A stretch of DNA of 37,564 nt from Rhodoferax sp. (GCF_011391645.1 NZ_JAABQC010000016.1:1-37564); one strand, 5' to 3'; positions 16,688 to 25,635 are shown, counted from the stretch's first letter. Notes: generated from the sequence alone by a model not told the origin. Numbers and translations: made by a program.

Positions 16688-17146
16688 CTACAGTTCTCCT
16701 GAAAGCCAGCTTTGGGTCCATGCCAGAGCGCGCGCCAGGTTGGCCAGCGCGGCCACACTGGGCGGCTCGCCCAACTCAAACTGTTCACCACGAATCGCCA
16801 GCAGCGTGCAAGGCGGTGGTGGCGTCCCCTGCAAATCCTGGTAAACCTGCAGCAGCGCCCGCGGCGACAGGGCGTGGGTGGTGTGGCTGGCATCTTGGGC
16901 CGGCTTGAGCTGCGTGACTTGAAACGGCGCGGGGCAGTTCAGGCTGGCATCAATAAAGAGCACTTTTTTGCGCCCCATCAGGTCCAGCGCGTGCTCAACC
17001 TGCAATTGATACTCTTCCAGAAACTCCACCTGATCTTGCAAGCCATCTGGCAGTTGCTCGCGCAGCGTGGCCAGGCAAAGTGGCCCCAACGCGTCATCGC
17101 CCCGGCTCAGGTTGCCCCAGGCCAAAATTAACAGCGGCGGGGTCAT
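16688..17146 (-). CDS. hoxW: Hydrogenase maturation protease HoxW
   Basis: A 152-residue peptidase of family M52. It removes the C-terminal extension of the hydrogenase large subunit once nickel is inserted. GNLSRGDDALGP near the N terminus supplies the Ni-sensing Asp, and ASLNC and THALSP carry the other conserved Asp and His positions. The start overlaps the hoxH stop by 4 nt. Placement directly behind hoxH indicates that HoxH is its substrate. Confidence 0.93.
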   Translation of the reverse strand: MTPPLLILAWGNLSRGDDALGPLCLATLREQLPDGLQDQVEFLEEYQLQVEHALDLMGRKKVLFIDASLNCPAPFQVTQLKPAQDASHTTHALSPRALLQVYQDLQGTPPPPCTLLAIRGEQFELGEPPSVAALANLARALAWTQSWLSGEL

Positions 17147-18633
17147 GCGGCGCGCGTCAGCTCACCCTGCGAAGATTTTTGCACCTGGTCCAGCACCGTG
17201 CCGTCGGCTGCCAGCAGCGTCACCTCCAGCGGCATCTTGCCCAGCGCATGGGTGGCGCAGGACAGGCACGGGTCATAAGCGCGGATGGCGACTTCGATGT
17301 GGTTGAGCAGGCCTTCGGTGAGCTGCTGGCCGTCCAGGTAGTCGCGCGCCACGGCGCGCACCGACTCGTTCATGGCCTGGTTGTTGTGGGTGGTGGAGAC
17401 AATCAGGTTGCAGCGCGTCACTAGGTCGTCGTCGCCCACCTCGTAGTCATGAATCAAGGTGCCGCGCGGCGCCTCGATCATGCCCACGCCATGGCGCTGG
17501 CGCGCGCCGCTGGTGAGCAGGTCGCCCGCCAGCAGCGCCGGGTCTGCCAGCAGTTCGGCGACCACTTCCACCGCGTGCAGCATCTCGATCATGCGCGCCC
17601 AGTGGTAGGCCAGCGTGGCGTGCACCGGCGCGCCCCGGCCCCAGGCGACAAAGGCCTGGCGCTCAGCTTCAGCGCGCGCGCTGGGAATAAAGTCGCAGTT
17701 TTGCACCCGTGCCAGCGGCCCGACGCGGTACCAGCCCAGTTGCGCACCCAGGCTGCGCAAGTAGGGAAATTTCATGTAGCTCCACGGGCGCACTTCTTCC
17801 TCGATCAGCTCCAGGTAGCGCTGGTCGTCGATCTGGTCGAACAGGATGTGGCCATCTTCACCGCGCACCCGCAGCACGCCGTCATACAAATCCATGGCGC
17901 CGTCAGTTCGCACCAGCGACATCAGTTTGGAGCGAAAACTGCCAAAGTTGTTGTACAGCGCCGGATTTTGCGCGTGCAATTGTTTGGCGATGTCCACCGC
18001 ATCCTGCGCCCATTGCAGCATTTGGGGCAGCTCGCGTTGCAGGCTGTTGCGCTCCTCCAGCGTGACCAGTTTGTTGATGCCGCCCGGCACCGCGCCGGTG
18101 CCATGGACGCGCTTGCCGGAGGTGATGCGGATGACCTCCTGGCCAAACTTGCGCAGCAAAATGCCCTTTTTGGCGATGTCGGGGTGCGCTTGCGCCACGC
18201 CCACAATGTTGCGCCGGGCCACTTCGGAGTCAAAGCCAAACAGCAGATCGGGCGAGGACAGGTGAAAAAAATGCAGTGCATGAGACTGCAGGATTTGCCC
18301 GTAATGCATCAGACGCCGCACCGCGTTGGCGCTGGCGCTCACCGGCGTGGCGCCAATGACGCGGTCAAGTGCCTTGGCCGCTGCCAGGTGGTGCGACACC
18401 GGGCAAATGCCGCACAGGCGCTGCACCATCACCGGCACCTCCCAGTAGGGCCGGCCTTCAATGAATTTCTCGAACCCGCGGAACTCGACAATGTGCAGGC
18501 GCACCTGCTCGATGTGGTTGTTGGCGTCAAGCAGCAGCGTCACCTTGCCGTGCCCCTCGACGCGTGACAACGGATCAATCGCGACCCGGCGCAAGCCCTC
18601 GGGATGGGCGGCAGTTTCAAGTGCGAAAGTCAT
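17143..18633 (-). CDS. hoxH: NAD+-reducing hydrogenase large subunit HoxH
   Basis: The 496-residue [NiFe] large subunit of the soluble, cytoplasmic bidirectional hydrogenase (H2 + NAD+ to NADH + H+). N-terminal RVEGHGK and RLCGIC (C74, C77) and C-terminal DPCLSCATH (C456, C459) supply the four cysteine ligands of the Ni-Fe site. After His462 a 34-residue tail starting ALGKMPL remains, as in the unprocessed Ralstonia eutropha HoxH, so the predicted cleavage by HoxW is after that His. Size is within the family's range (R. eutropha about 488). All ligands are intact, so an active enzyme is expected. Hyp accessory genes are not in this window. Confidence 0.97.
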   Translation of the reverse strand: MTFALETAAHPEGLRRVAIDPLSRVEGHGKVTLLLDANNHIEQVRLHIVEFRGFEKFIEGRPYWEVPVMVQRLCGICPVSHHLAAAKALDRVIGATPVSASANAVRRLMHYGQILQSHALHFFHLSSPDLLFGFDSEVARRNIVGVAQAHPDIAKKGILLRKFGQEVIRITSGKRVHGTGAVPGGINKLVTLEERNSLQRELPQMLQWAQDAVDIAKQLHAQNPALYNNFGSFRSKLMSLVRTDGAMDLYDGVLRVRGEDGHILFDQIDDQRYLELIEEEVRPWSYMKFPYLRSLGAQLGWYRVGPLARVQNCDFIPSARAEAERQAFVAWGRGAPVHATLAYHWARMIEMLHAVEVVAELLADPALLAGDLLTSGARQRHGVGMIEAPRGTLIHDYEVGDDDLVTRCNLIVSTTHNNQAMNESVRAVARDYLDGQQLTEGLLNHIEVAIRAYDPCLSCATHALGKMPLEVTLLAADGTVLDQVQKSSQGELTRAA

Positions 18634-18643
18634 GAGGCCCTCT

Positions 18644-19216
18644 TCAGTCGTAATGAATCAACCCATGCCCGAGCTCAGGCCTGCGACCGGCCAGCAGGTC
18701 GGTTAAAAACGACCAGATGGCGTCGGCGCTGGGCGGGCAGCCGGGCAAAAAGTAGTCCACATGCACCACCTCGTGGATTGGGTGCACATGGTTCAGCGGC
18801 AAGGGCAGCTCGGGGTCGTTGGGAACCTGGCTGCCGGCCACTGTGCCGCCGTGGCTGCAATACACATCGCACATCATCTGGCCCACGTCGCGCTGGTTGC
18901 GCTGTGCTGGCAAGCCGCCGTTGATGGCACAGGCGCCCACCGCCACCAGCGTCTTGCAGTGCGCCCGAAATTCGCGCAGCACCTGCACGTTCTCGGCGTT
19001 GCACAGTCCGCCCTCGATCAGGCCAATGTCGCAGTGGCCAATGGTTTTGATGTCGGTCAGCGGCGAGCGGTCAAACTCAATGTGTTCCAGCAACTCCAGC
19101 AGGCGCTCGTCAATGTCAAGCAAAGACATGTGGCAGCCAAAACAGCCAGCCAGCGACACCGTGGCAACCTTGAGCTTGCGCGGCGCATGCAGCGCTGTGC
19201 TGGCAGGCCCGGTCAT
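18644..19216 (-). CDS. hoxY: NAD+-reducing hydrogenase small subunit HoxY
   Basis: A 190-residue small subunit that holds the [4Fe-4S] cluster next to the Ni-Fe site. Ligand cysteines lie in LAGCFGCHMSLLDIDERL, VGACAINGG and FLPGCPPSAD. It is the short form without the medial and distal clusters of membrane-type hydrogenases. The start overlaps the hoxU stop by 4 nt, and hoxH follows after 10 nt. Confidence 0.96.
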   Translation of the reverse strand: MTGPASTALHAPRKLKVATVSLAGCFGCHMSLLDIDERLLELLEHIEFDRSPLTDIKTIGHCDIGLIEGGLCNAENVQVLREFRAHCKTLVAVGACAINGGLPAQRNQRDVGQMMCDVYCSHGGTVAGSQVPNDPELPLPLNHVHPIHEVVHVDYFLPGCPPSADAIWSFLTDLLAGRRPELGHGLIHYD

Positions 19217-19935
19217 GACGCGTCCTCCTGCGACACCGGTTGGCTGTCAAACCGGCGCTGGCCAATGGGGATGACAAAGCCGCGGCGTTTGGGCAGGATG
19301 GCGCCCACCGGGCAGATGTTGGCGGCGCGGTCTGCGGGGCTGATGGCGCTGCCTGACAGTTGCCCGTCGTCGCTGTTGACCAGCAAATGCGAAGCCACGC
19401 CGCGCCCGCCCATGGCAAACACATGCTTGCCCTCCTGCGCACTGGCGCGCACACACAGGCCGCACAAAATGCATCGGTTCAGGTCCAGCAGCAGGTCAGG
19501 GTGGCTGGCGTCAACCCGGCGATCAGGGTAGAACTCTTCAAAATGCGGGCCTTCCATGCCCATCTGGTAAGCGGTGGCCTGCAGCAGGCAGTTGCCGCTT
19601 TTTTCACACGACGGGCAAAAGTGGTTGCCCTCGACAAACAACATCTGCAGCAGCGTTTTGCGCTGGGCGTTGAGTTCGGGCGTGTCGCTTTCCACGTCCT
19701 GCCCGCTGTTGGCCGCAATGGTGCAGGCTGCGCCACTGCGGCCGTTGACCTTGACCGTGCACAGGCGGCAGGAGCCGTGCGCGGCAAAATCAGGGTGCCA
19801 GCACAGGTGCGGGATGTAATGCCCGGCACGGCGGGCGGCCTGCAAAATGCTGTCGCCCGGACCAAATTCGACCTCCTGGCCATCCAGCGAAAACGTGCCC
19901 GGGCTCAACGCGTCGATGCGGTGGTCTTTCATCAT
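19213..19935 (-). CDS. hoxU: Hydrogenase diaphorase small subunit HoxU
   Basis: A 240-residue NuoG-like electron-transfer subunit that links HoxF to the HoxHY module. It has an N-terminal [2Fe-2S] domain (CWHPDF, GSCRLCTVKVNG, GAAC), a His-Cys3 [4Fe-4S] motif (GNHFCPSCEKSGNC) and a ferredoxin-like site (CILCGLCVRA, later NICPVGAI). Length agrees with R. eutropha HoxU (about 234). Two ATG codons in tandem overlap the hoxF stop; either may be the start. Confidence 0.95.
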   Translation of the reverse strand: MMKDHRIDALSPGTFSLDGQEVEFGPGDSILQAARRAGHYIPHLCWHPDFAAHGSCRLCTVKVNGRSGAACTIAANSGQDVESDTPELNAQRKTLLQMLFVEGNHFCPSCEKSGNCLLQATAYQMGMEGPHFEEFYPDRRVDASHPDLLLDLNRCILCGLCVRASAQEGKHVFAMGGRGVASHLLVNSDDGQLSGSAISPADRAANICPVGAILPKRRGFVIPIGQRRFDSQPVSQEDAS

Positions 19936-21743
19936 TCAAGATTCTCCAGGTGCGCGCCGCTGTCGTTGCGCCCGGTGGCGCGCCGCGCCTGCGAGAGCTC
20001 CGCGTCCATGTCGAAGCCCGCGACAAAGTGCAGGGATTTCAGATGCTGCTCATAGCTCGGGCGAAACTTGGCAATGGTGTCGCGCAGCGGGTTGCAGGCG
20101 GCGGCACCCAGGCCGCAGTGCGTGGTGCCATGCATCAGATGGTCGAGTTCATACAGCACCTGGACGTCCGCGCTGGAGCCATAACCGCGCTTGAGCTTGT
20201 CCATCTGGCGCAGCACCAGTTCGGTGCCAACGCGGCAGGGCGTGCAAAAACCGCAGCTCTCATGGGCGAAAAAATGGGCAAAGTTATGGGCCACCTCAAA
20301 CATGTCGCGGCTGCGGTCGAACACCATGAAGGCACCGGCCGTGGGCACGTCCTCAAAGCCGATGTGGCGGCCAAATTCCAGCGCCGACAGGCACACACCC
20401 GAAGGCCCGCCAACCTGCACCGCCTGGGTGTCGCGCGCGCCACAGTCCTCCAGAATGCGCCCAATGCGTGTGCCGAACGGGTACTCGTAAATGCCGGGAC
20501 GCTCGCAGTCGCCAGAGACCGAATGAATCTTGGTGCCGGTGGATTGCGCCGTGCCAATGCGCGCCCACCAGGCGCCGCCATGCAAGGCGATGTGGGTCAC
20601 GGCGCAGAAGGTTTCCACGTTGTTGACCGTGCTGGGCTGGCCCAGGTAGCCGTGCTCCACCGGAAACGGCGGGCGGATGCGCGGCACACCCCGTTTGCCT
20701 TCCAGCGACTCGATCAGCCCCGACTCTTCGCCGCACACATAAGCGCCGGCGCCCACATGGATGGTGATGTCAAAGTCAAAGCCCGCCTTTGCCTGGATGG
20801 CCTTGCCCAGCAGCCCCTGCTCGCGCCGGCGTTGCAGCACCGCCTGCAGCGCTTCCAGCAGGTAACGGTATTCGCCGCGCAAGTACATCAGCCCCTGACT
20901 GGCGCCCACCGCCCACGCCGCGATGGTCATGCCTTCAAACAGGGAGTCGGCATAACTGGCGAGCAGCACCCGGTCCTTGAAGGTGCCGGGCTCGCCTTCG
21001 TCGGCGTTGCAGATCACGTAGTGCGCTTGCCCCGCCGCGTTGCGGCACAGTTGCCATTTGGTGCCGGTGGCGTAGCCGGCGCCGCCGCGTCCGCGCAATT
21101 TGGAGCGCTTGAGATCGTCCAGCATGGCCTGGGGTGTGCGCGCCAGGGCGGCGGCAATGCCCGCGCCGGGGGCGGGCTGCGGACCGAGTTTGACGTCGGC
21201 CAGGTGAATCTGGTCGTCCACCTGTGACCATTGCGGCGGCCATTGCTCGGGAGCCACCCGCTGTTCAATCAGCTCTGCCATCTGGGCGATGCGCTCAGGG
21301 GTGAGCCGGGTGACGACCTGATGGTGGTTGATGAGCGCCGCCGGTCCCTGGTCGCAAAGCCCGGTGCACGAGGTGGTGGCGATGCTGACCAGACCATCGG
21401 CGCGCATCTGGTCAGGCGCCACCCTGAGCAAACCGCACAGCTGCTGCAGCAGCGCGTCGCTACCGAGCATGCGGTCGGTGATGTTGTCGCTGAACAGCAC
21501 GCGGTAGGCGCCCACGGGTTTGGTGTGGAAAAAGCGGTAAAAATCGGCCACGCCCTGCACATGGGCCAGCGTCAAGCCCAGCGAGCGGGCGATCTGCAGC
21601 AGGGCCGGGCGCGGCAGCCAGCCATGAATGGCCTGAAATTCGCGCAGGACTTGAACCAATGCGTGAGAATCGCAGCCATGCTGCCGCAGCAATGACTCAA
21701 GCTCAGCCGCCGTTTGCGCGGGCAGTGTTGAATTTGCGTTCAT
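19932..21743 (-). CDS. hoxF: Hydrogenase diaphorase large subunit HoxF
   Basis: The NADH/FMN subunit of the hydrogenase, 603 residues from the ATG at 21743 ([10 protein letters not shown]), close to R. eutropha HoxF (about 602). The frame allows an ATG 13 codons earlier, which adds a hydrophobic stretch foreign to the family. Residues 1-150 form a NuoE-like thioredoxin-fold domain, so no separate hoxE is needed. The NuoF part has [13 protein letters not shown] and [14 protein letters not shown] for FMN and [24 protein letters not shown], and [13 protein letters not shown] with a later Cys for the N3-type [4Fe-4S] cluster. In the NuoE-like domain only the second Cys pair (SCTGLCDQ) is visible. 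First gene of hoxFUYHW, divergent from coq7. Confidence 0.96.
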   Translation of the reverse strand: MNANSTLPAQTAAELESLLRQHGCDSHALVQVLREFQAIHGWLPRPALLQIARSLGLTLAHVQGVADFYRFFHTKPVGAYRVLFSDNITDRMLGSDALLQQLCGLLRVAPDQMRADGLVSIATTSCTGLCDQGPAALINHHQVVTRLTPERIAQMAELIEQRVAPEQWPPQWSQVDDQIHLADVKLGPQPAPGAGIAAALARTPQAMLDDLKRSKLRGRGGAGYATGTKWQLCRNAAGQAHYVICNADEGEPGTFKDRVLLASYADSLFEGMTIAAWAVGASQGLMYLRGEYRYLLEALQAVLQRRREQGLLGKAIQAKAGFDFDITIHVGAGAYVCGEESGLIESLEGKRGVPRIRPPFPVEHGYLGQPSTVNNVETFCAVTHIALHGGAWWARIGTAQSTGTKIHSVSGDCERPGIYEYPFGTRIGRILEDCGARDTQAVQVGGPSGVCLSALEFGRHIGFEDVPTAGAFMVFDRSRDMFEVAHNFAHFFAHESCGFCTPCRVGTELVLRQMDKLKRGYGSSADVQVLYELDHLMHGTTHCGLGAAACNPLRDTIAKFRPSYEQHLKSLHFVAGFDMDAELSQARRATGRNDSGAHLENLE

Positions 21744-21840
21744 GGACAGCAATATAGCGCACAAAATTACAATGTGGCGCATGTTTGGCTTGGGTCAGCC
21801 CGGGCAGCAGGCCTTTACTCTCAGAACAGGAAACAGCATG
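21744..21840. promoter_or_regulatory. hoxF-coq7 divergent promoter region
   Basis: Under 100 bp separate the hoxF start from coq7. On the plus strand TACAAT at 21768-21773 is a plausible -10 for coq7. For hoxF no convincing sigma-70 pair, sigma-54 (TGGC-N-GC) element or FNR box is visible, so I cannot say how the hydrogenase operon is switched on. Confidence 0.35.
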
Positions 21841-22458
21841 ATGGACCGATTTTTAAGCACTGTTGACGACGCCTTGCGCACCGTTTTTGCCCAGCACCGC
21901 GGCGCCCAGCCCTGTCCAACCGTGGCGGGTGATGCCACCGAACTCTCGGAGCTTGAAAAAAAGGAGGCCGGGGCGCTGATGCGTGTCAACCATGTGGGCG
22001 AGATATGCGCCCAGGCCTTGTACACCGCGCAGGCTTTTGCAACCAACAACGAAGCGCTTCGCGCCTACTTTCAAAAAGCCAGCGCCGAAGAAACCAACCA
22101 TCTGGCCTGGACCGAACAGCGGCTCAAGGAGCTCGGTGACCGCCCGTCGCTGCTCAACCCGCTGTGGTACGCCGGCGCCTTCGGCATTGGCTTGCTGGCG
22201 GGCAAGCTGGGTGACAAGGTGAGCCTGGGCTTTGTGGTGGAGACTGAAAACCAGGTGGAGGCGCACCTGGACAGCCACTTGAGCCGACTGCCCGCCGGTG
22301 ACCATGCCTCGCGCGCCATCGTGGCGCAAATGAAGGACGACGAAGCGCGCCATGCGCAGGACGCCAAAGAGCTCGGCGCCATTGACCTGCCACCGCCGGT
22401 CAGGGGCCTGATGGCCGCCGCAGCCAAGGTGATGACCACCGTGGCACACCGGGTCTGA
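21841..22458 (+). CDS. coq7: 2-polyprenyl-3-methyl-6-methoxy-1,4-benzoquinone monooxygenase Coq7
   Basis: A 205-residue di-iron hydroxylase of ubiquinone biosynthesis, acting at the membrane on demethoxyubiquinone. Ligand motifs are [40 protein letters not shown] and DDEARHA. I chose the second of two tandem ATGs (21841, MDRFLSTV), 7 nt after AGGAAA; the first ATG (21838) is also possible. The frame runs about 30 codons further upstream, but that part is not in the family. Use of Coq7 indicates O2-dependent ubiquinone synthesis, so the organism respires aerobically at least part of the time. Confidence 0.95.
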   Translation: MDRFLSTVDDALRTVFAQHRGAQPCPTVAGDATELSELEKKEAGALMRVNHVGEICAQALYTAQAFATNNEALRAYFQKASAEETNHLAWTEQRLKELGDRPSLLNPLWYAGAFGIGLLAGKLGDKVSLGFVVETENQVEAHLDSHLSRLPAGDHASRAIVAQMKDDEARHAQDAKELGAIDLPPPVRGLMAAAAKVMTTVAHRV

Positions 22459-22558
22459 TCGCCAAGCCCCATCGCGGCGACGGCGCCGTTCCCGACAAGG
22501 AACCCGGTGTTTTTGCAGGAGGCCCGCCCTCGGGCCGAAGGATGTCTGGGCCTGATCT

Positions 22559-23008
22559 CTAGGCCTCCAGCACCTCAAAGCTGGTGGTGATCTCTGCGGT
22601 TTTGCCCAGCATGACACTGGCTGAGCAGTATTTGTCGTGGCTCATGGCAATGGCGCGCTCGACCGCGGCGGCAGGCACGCCCTTGCCGGTCACGCTGAAA
22701 TGCATGTTGATTCTGGTGAACACCTTGGGGTCGGTGTCGGCGCGCTCGGCGTCGAGTTTGACGCTGCAGCCGCGCACGTCGTGGCGTCCGCGTTTCAGGA
22801 TCAGCACCACGTCATAGGCGGTGCAGCCACCGGTGCCGGCCAGCAGGGTTTCCAGCGGCCGTGGCGCCAGGTTCTGGCCGCCGTTTTCGGGTTTAACGGC
22901 ATCGGGCGCGCCGTCCATCACCAGGGTATGGCCGCTGCCGGTTTCGGCCACAAACCCCATGCCCGAGCGTGTTCCCAGGGCACCGGTCCAACTCACTGTG
23001 CATTCCAT
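22559..23008 (-). CDS. OsmC/Ohr-family peroxidase-like protein
   Basis: A 149-residue OsmC-like protein from the ATG at 23008 (MECTVSWTGALG), preceded by AAGGAA. Family landmarks are the two redox cysteines, one in LAGTGGCTAYDVVLILKR and one in MSHDKYCSASVML, the pair that reduces organic hydroperoxides in OsmC/Ohr. An upstream ATG 8 codons earlier is less well placed. The protein is of the YhfA-like OsmC branch. Divergent from ilvA. Confidence 0.88.
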   Translation of the reverse strand: MECTVSWTGALGTRSGMGFVAETGSGHTLVMDGAPDAVKPENGGQNLAPRPLETLLAGTGGCTAYDVVLILKRGRHDVRGCSVKLDAERADTDPKVFTRINMHFSVTGKGVPAAAVERAIAMSHDKYCSASVMLGKTAEITTSFEVLEA

Positions 23009-23051
23009 GTTTATGTTTCCTTCAAGGTTCAAGAGCGGCGATTGTCGCTTT

Positions 23052-23087
23052 TTGCCACTCTGACCGGGGCGCTTATCATCAGGGCCC
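23052..23087 (+). promoter_or_regulatory. Strong sigma-70 promoter of ilvA, nearly leaderless
   Basis: TTGCCA (23052-23057) and TATCAT (23074-23079) are 16 bp apart, each matching consensus at 5 of 6 positions. The predicted start near 23086 leaves only about 3 nt before the ilvA ATG at 23089, so the message may be leaderless or almost so. Ribosome-site-like AGGG at 23081-23084 would then be outside the transcript. Confidence 0.55.
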
Positions 23088-23088
23088 T

Positions 23089-24651
23089 ATGAAAACAACT
23101 GCTTTGACCCCCGCTGACTACCTCAAAAAAATCCTGACTGCCCGCGTTTACGACGTGGCGGTGGAAACCAGCCTGGAAACCGCGCACAGTCTGAGTGCGC
23201 GCCTGAACAACACCGTGTTACTCAAGCGCGAAGATCAGCAACCCGTGCACAGCTTCAAGCTGCGCGGCGCCTACAACAAAATGGCGCACCTGAGCCCGGC
23301 ACACCTTAAAAAGGGCGTGATTTGCGCCTCGGCCGGCAACCATGCCCAGGGCGTTGCCCTGAGCGCCCAGCGGCTGGGTTGCCGCGCTGTGATCGTCATG
23401 CCGACCACCACGCCCCAGGTCAAGGTGGACGCGGTGCGCGGCTTTGGCGGCGAGGTGGTGCTGTTTGGCGACAGCTATTCAGACGCCCATGGGCATGCGG
23501 TGGAACTGGAGAAGAAAGAGGGCCTGACCTTTGTTCACCCGTTCGACGACCCCGATGTGATCGCCGGCCAGGGCACCATCGCCATGGAACTGCTGCGCCA
23601 GCACCAGGGGCGCCTGGACGCCGTGTTTGTGGCAATTGGCGGCGGCGGCCTGATCTCTGGCGTGGCCAATTACATCAAGGCGCTGCGCCCCGAAATCAAG
23701 GTGATCGGCGTGCAGATGAATGACTCGGATGCCATGACCCAATCGGTGGCTGCCAAGCACCGCGTCACCCTGGCTGACGTGGGTTTGTTCTCGGACGGCA
23801 CGGCGGTAAAGCTGGTCGGTGAAGAAACTTTTCGCGTGGCCAGTGAACTGGTGGACGACTATATGCTGGTCGATACCGACGCGGTGTGCGCGGCCATCAA
23901 GGACGTTTTTGTCGACACCCGCAGCATTGTGGAGCCCGCCGGCGCGCTGGCGGTGGCGGCGGTCAAGCAGTATGTGGCCACACACAAAAAAAAGGGCGAG
24001 ACCTATGCCGCCATCCTGTGCGGCGCCAACATGAACTTCGACCGACTGCGCTTTGTTGCCGAGCGAGCCGAAGTGGGTGAGGAGCGCGAGGCGCTGTTTG
24101 CCGTGACCATTCCCGAAGAGCGCGGCAGCTTCAGGCGTTTTTGCGAGCTGATTGGCGACCTGCCCAGTTTTGGCGGCCCCAAAACGCTGCGCAACGTGAC
24201 TGAGTTCAACTACCGCATCAGCAACTCGCAAAAAGCCCATGTGTTTGTCGGCCTGACCACGGCTGTCAAAGGCGAGTCCGGCAAGATTGCCGCCCATCTC
24301 AGCAAGCACCGCTTTGAAGCGCTTGATTTGACCCACGATGAACTGGCCAAGGAGCACATTCGCCACATGGTGGGTGGCCACTCGGCGCTGGCCGATGACG
24401 AGCGCCTGCTGCGTTTTGTGTTTCCCGAGCGGCCCGGTGCGCTGCTCAAGTTTTTGAGCCTGTTGCGGCCCAACTGGAACATCAGCCTGTTCCATTACCG
24501 CAACCAGGGCGCCGACTATGGCCGGATTCTGGTGGGCATCCAGGTGCCAGAGGGTGATTCGGACGCCTTCAGCGAATTTCTGGCCACGCTGGGTTATCCG
24601 TATGTGGAAGAAACGGCCAATCCGGTGTTCCGGATGTTTTTGCAGCAATGA
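23089..24651 (+). CDS. ilvA: Threonine ammonia-lyase, biosynthetic (IlvA)
   Basis: A 520-residue PLP enzyme converting threonine to 2-oxobutanoate, the first step to isoleucine. The PLP lysine is K57 in HSFKLRGAYNKM; the phosphate-binding glycine loop is GGGGLISG. The C-terminal part carries two ACT-like regulatory domains (LFAVTIPEERGSFRRF and LRFVFPERPGALLKF) for isoleucine inhibition and valine activation. Length fits E. coli IlvA (514). The start at 23089 (MKTTALTPADYL) is the one that matches the family; the frame is open upstream without resemblance. Confidence 0.97.
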   Translation: MKTTALTPADYLKKILTARVYDVAVETSLETAHSLSARLNNTVLLKREDQQPVHSFKLRGAYNKMAHLSPAHLKKGVICASAGNHAQGVALSAQRLGCRAVIVMPTTTPQVKVDAVRGFGGEVVLFGDSYSDAHGHAVELEKKEGLTFVHPFDDPDVIAGQGTIAMELLRQHQGRLDAVFVAIGGGGLISGVANYIKALRPEIKVIGVQMNDSDAMTQSVAAKHRVTLADVGLFSDGTAVKLVGEETFRVASELVDDYMLVDTDAVCAAIKDVFVDTRSIVEPAGALAVAAVKQYVATHKKKGETYAAILCGANMNFDRLRFVAERAEVGEEREALFAVTIPEERGSFRRFCELIGDLPSFGGPKTLRNVTEFNYRISNSQKAHVFVGLTTAVKGESGKIAAHLSKHRFEALDLTHDELAKEHIRHMVGGHSALADDERLLRFVFPERPGALLKFLSLLRPNWNISLFHYRNQGADYGRILVGIQVPEGDSDAFSEFLATLGYPYVEETANPVFRMFLQQ

Positions 24652-24662
24652 AAAGACCTTGC

Positions 24663-24699
24663 GGGTCAGACCACTCGCGTAGCGAAGTGCTCTGACCCC
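24663..24699. repeat. REP-like palindromic element
   Basis: GGGTCAGA (24663-24670) pairs with TCTGACCC (24691-24698). Inside, CACTCGC pairs with GCGAAGTG apart from one bulged A, leaving a 3-nt loop. The whole is a 36-nt imperfect hairpin in the gap between ilvA and the next gene. It resembles the intergenic REP-type palindromes with GGTCAG ends seen in some Comamonadaceae, from memory. It may also attenuate transcription. Confidence 0.5.
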
Positions 24700-24717
24700 A
24701 ACTGATTAGGACTGGAT

Positions 24718-25635
24718 ATGGCAATGACACTCGACGGCAAGCTGGTGGTGGCGATTTCGAGCCGTGCGCTGTTTGACTTTGAGGAAGAAAACGAGGTGTT
24801 TGAGCAGGGCGATGACCGCGCCTACATGGCGCTGCAATTGCAGCGCCTGGACATTCCAGCCAAACCGGGCGTGGCCTTTTCGCTGGTGAAGAAGCTGCTG
24901 GCGTTCAATGCGGACCCCGTTGCCGGGGCTGCCCCAAACCCTGTTGAGGTGGTGGTGCTGTCGCGCAATGACCCGGTCTCGGGCATGCGGGTGTTTCGCT
25001 CGGCGCAGCACTACGGTCTGGCCATTGAGCGGGGCAGCTTCACGCGCGGGCAGCCGCCCTGGCGCTACCTGAAACCGCTGCACGCCAACCTGTTTTTAAG
25101 CACCCATTTGAGCGATGTGCGCGCCGCGCTTGATGCCGGCGTGCCAGCCGCACAGGTGTATCCGCGCTCGGTTCATGCCAGCGATTCGCACCCTGCCGAA
25201 GTGCGCATTGCCTTTGACGGCGACGCGGTGCTGTTCAGCGACGAGGCGGAGCGGGTCTACCAAACGCAGGGTTTGCAGGCCTTTCAGCAGCATGAAATTG
25301 AAAAGGCGGCGCTGCCCCTGCCTGACGGCCCGTTCAAACCCCTGCTGTTTGCCTTGCAGCGGTTGCAGCAGGCCGGCACGCCCGCCATGCGCATCCGCAC
25401 CGCGCTGGTCACCGCGCGCAGCGCACCGGCGCACGAGCGCGCCATCCGCACCCTGATGAACTGGAACATCGAGGTTGATGAAGCCATGTTTCTGGGCGGC
25501 CTGGCCAAGGGCGAGTTCTTGCGTGAGTTCGAGCCTGATTTTTTCTTTGACGACCAGACCGGCCACATTGAATCCGCCGCCCGCCATGTGCCCGCGGGCC
25601 ATGTGGCCAGCGGGGTGCGCAACAACCCGCCTTAA
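24718..25635 (+). CDS. Cytosolic 5'-nucleotidase (5_nucleotid/NT5C1-like)
   Basis: A 305-residue protein of the bacterial family related to cytosolic 5'-nucleotidase 1A, which removes phosphate from nucleoside monophosphates. Matching segments include VVAISSRALFDFEEENEVF, VVVLSRNDPVSGMRVFRS, FLSTHLSDVRAALDAGVPAA and FDGDAVLFSDEAERVYQ, the last resembling the Asp-containing HAD-like motif. Preceded by an AGGA site. Substrate preference not predictable. It follows ilvA in the same direction but past the REP-like element, so likely a separate unit. Confidence 0.85.
   Translation: MAMTLDGKLVVAISSRALFDFEEENEVFEQGDDRAYMALQLQRLDIPAKPGVAFSLVKKLLAFNADPVAGAAPNPVEVVVLSRNDPVSGMRVFRSAQHYGLAIERGSFTRGQPPWRYLKPLHANLFLSTHLSDVRAALDAGVPAAQVYPRSVHASDSHPAEVRIAFDGDAVLFSDEAERVYQTQGLQAFQQHEIEKAALPLPDGPFKPLLFALQRLQQAGTPAMRIRTALVTARSAPAHERAIRTLMNWNIEVDEAMFLGGLAKGEFLREFEPDFFFDDQTGHIESAARHVPAGHVASGVRNNPP

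Noticed and set aside
17449..21227. Long open frames antisense to hoxH and hoxF (17449-18567, 19950-21227).
   Set aside because: Shadows of the hydrogenase genes: no family resemblance and no ribosome sites of note.
19932..21743. Possibility that hoxE is missing and the hydrogenase incomplete.
   Set aside because: The NuoE-like domain is fused to the N terminus of HoxF, as in Ralstonia, so a separate hoxE is not needed.
21743..21782. The earlier ATG of hoxF, which would add a hydrophobic 13-residue leader that looks like a signal peptide.
   Set aside because: The hydrogenase is cytoplasmic, the downstream ATG gives the family length, and the upstream codons overlap the divergent coq7 promoter region.
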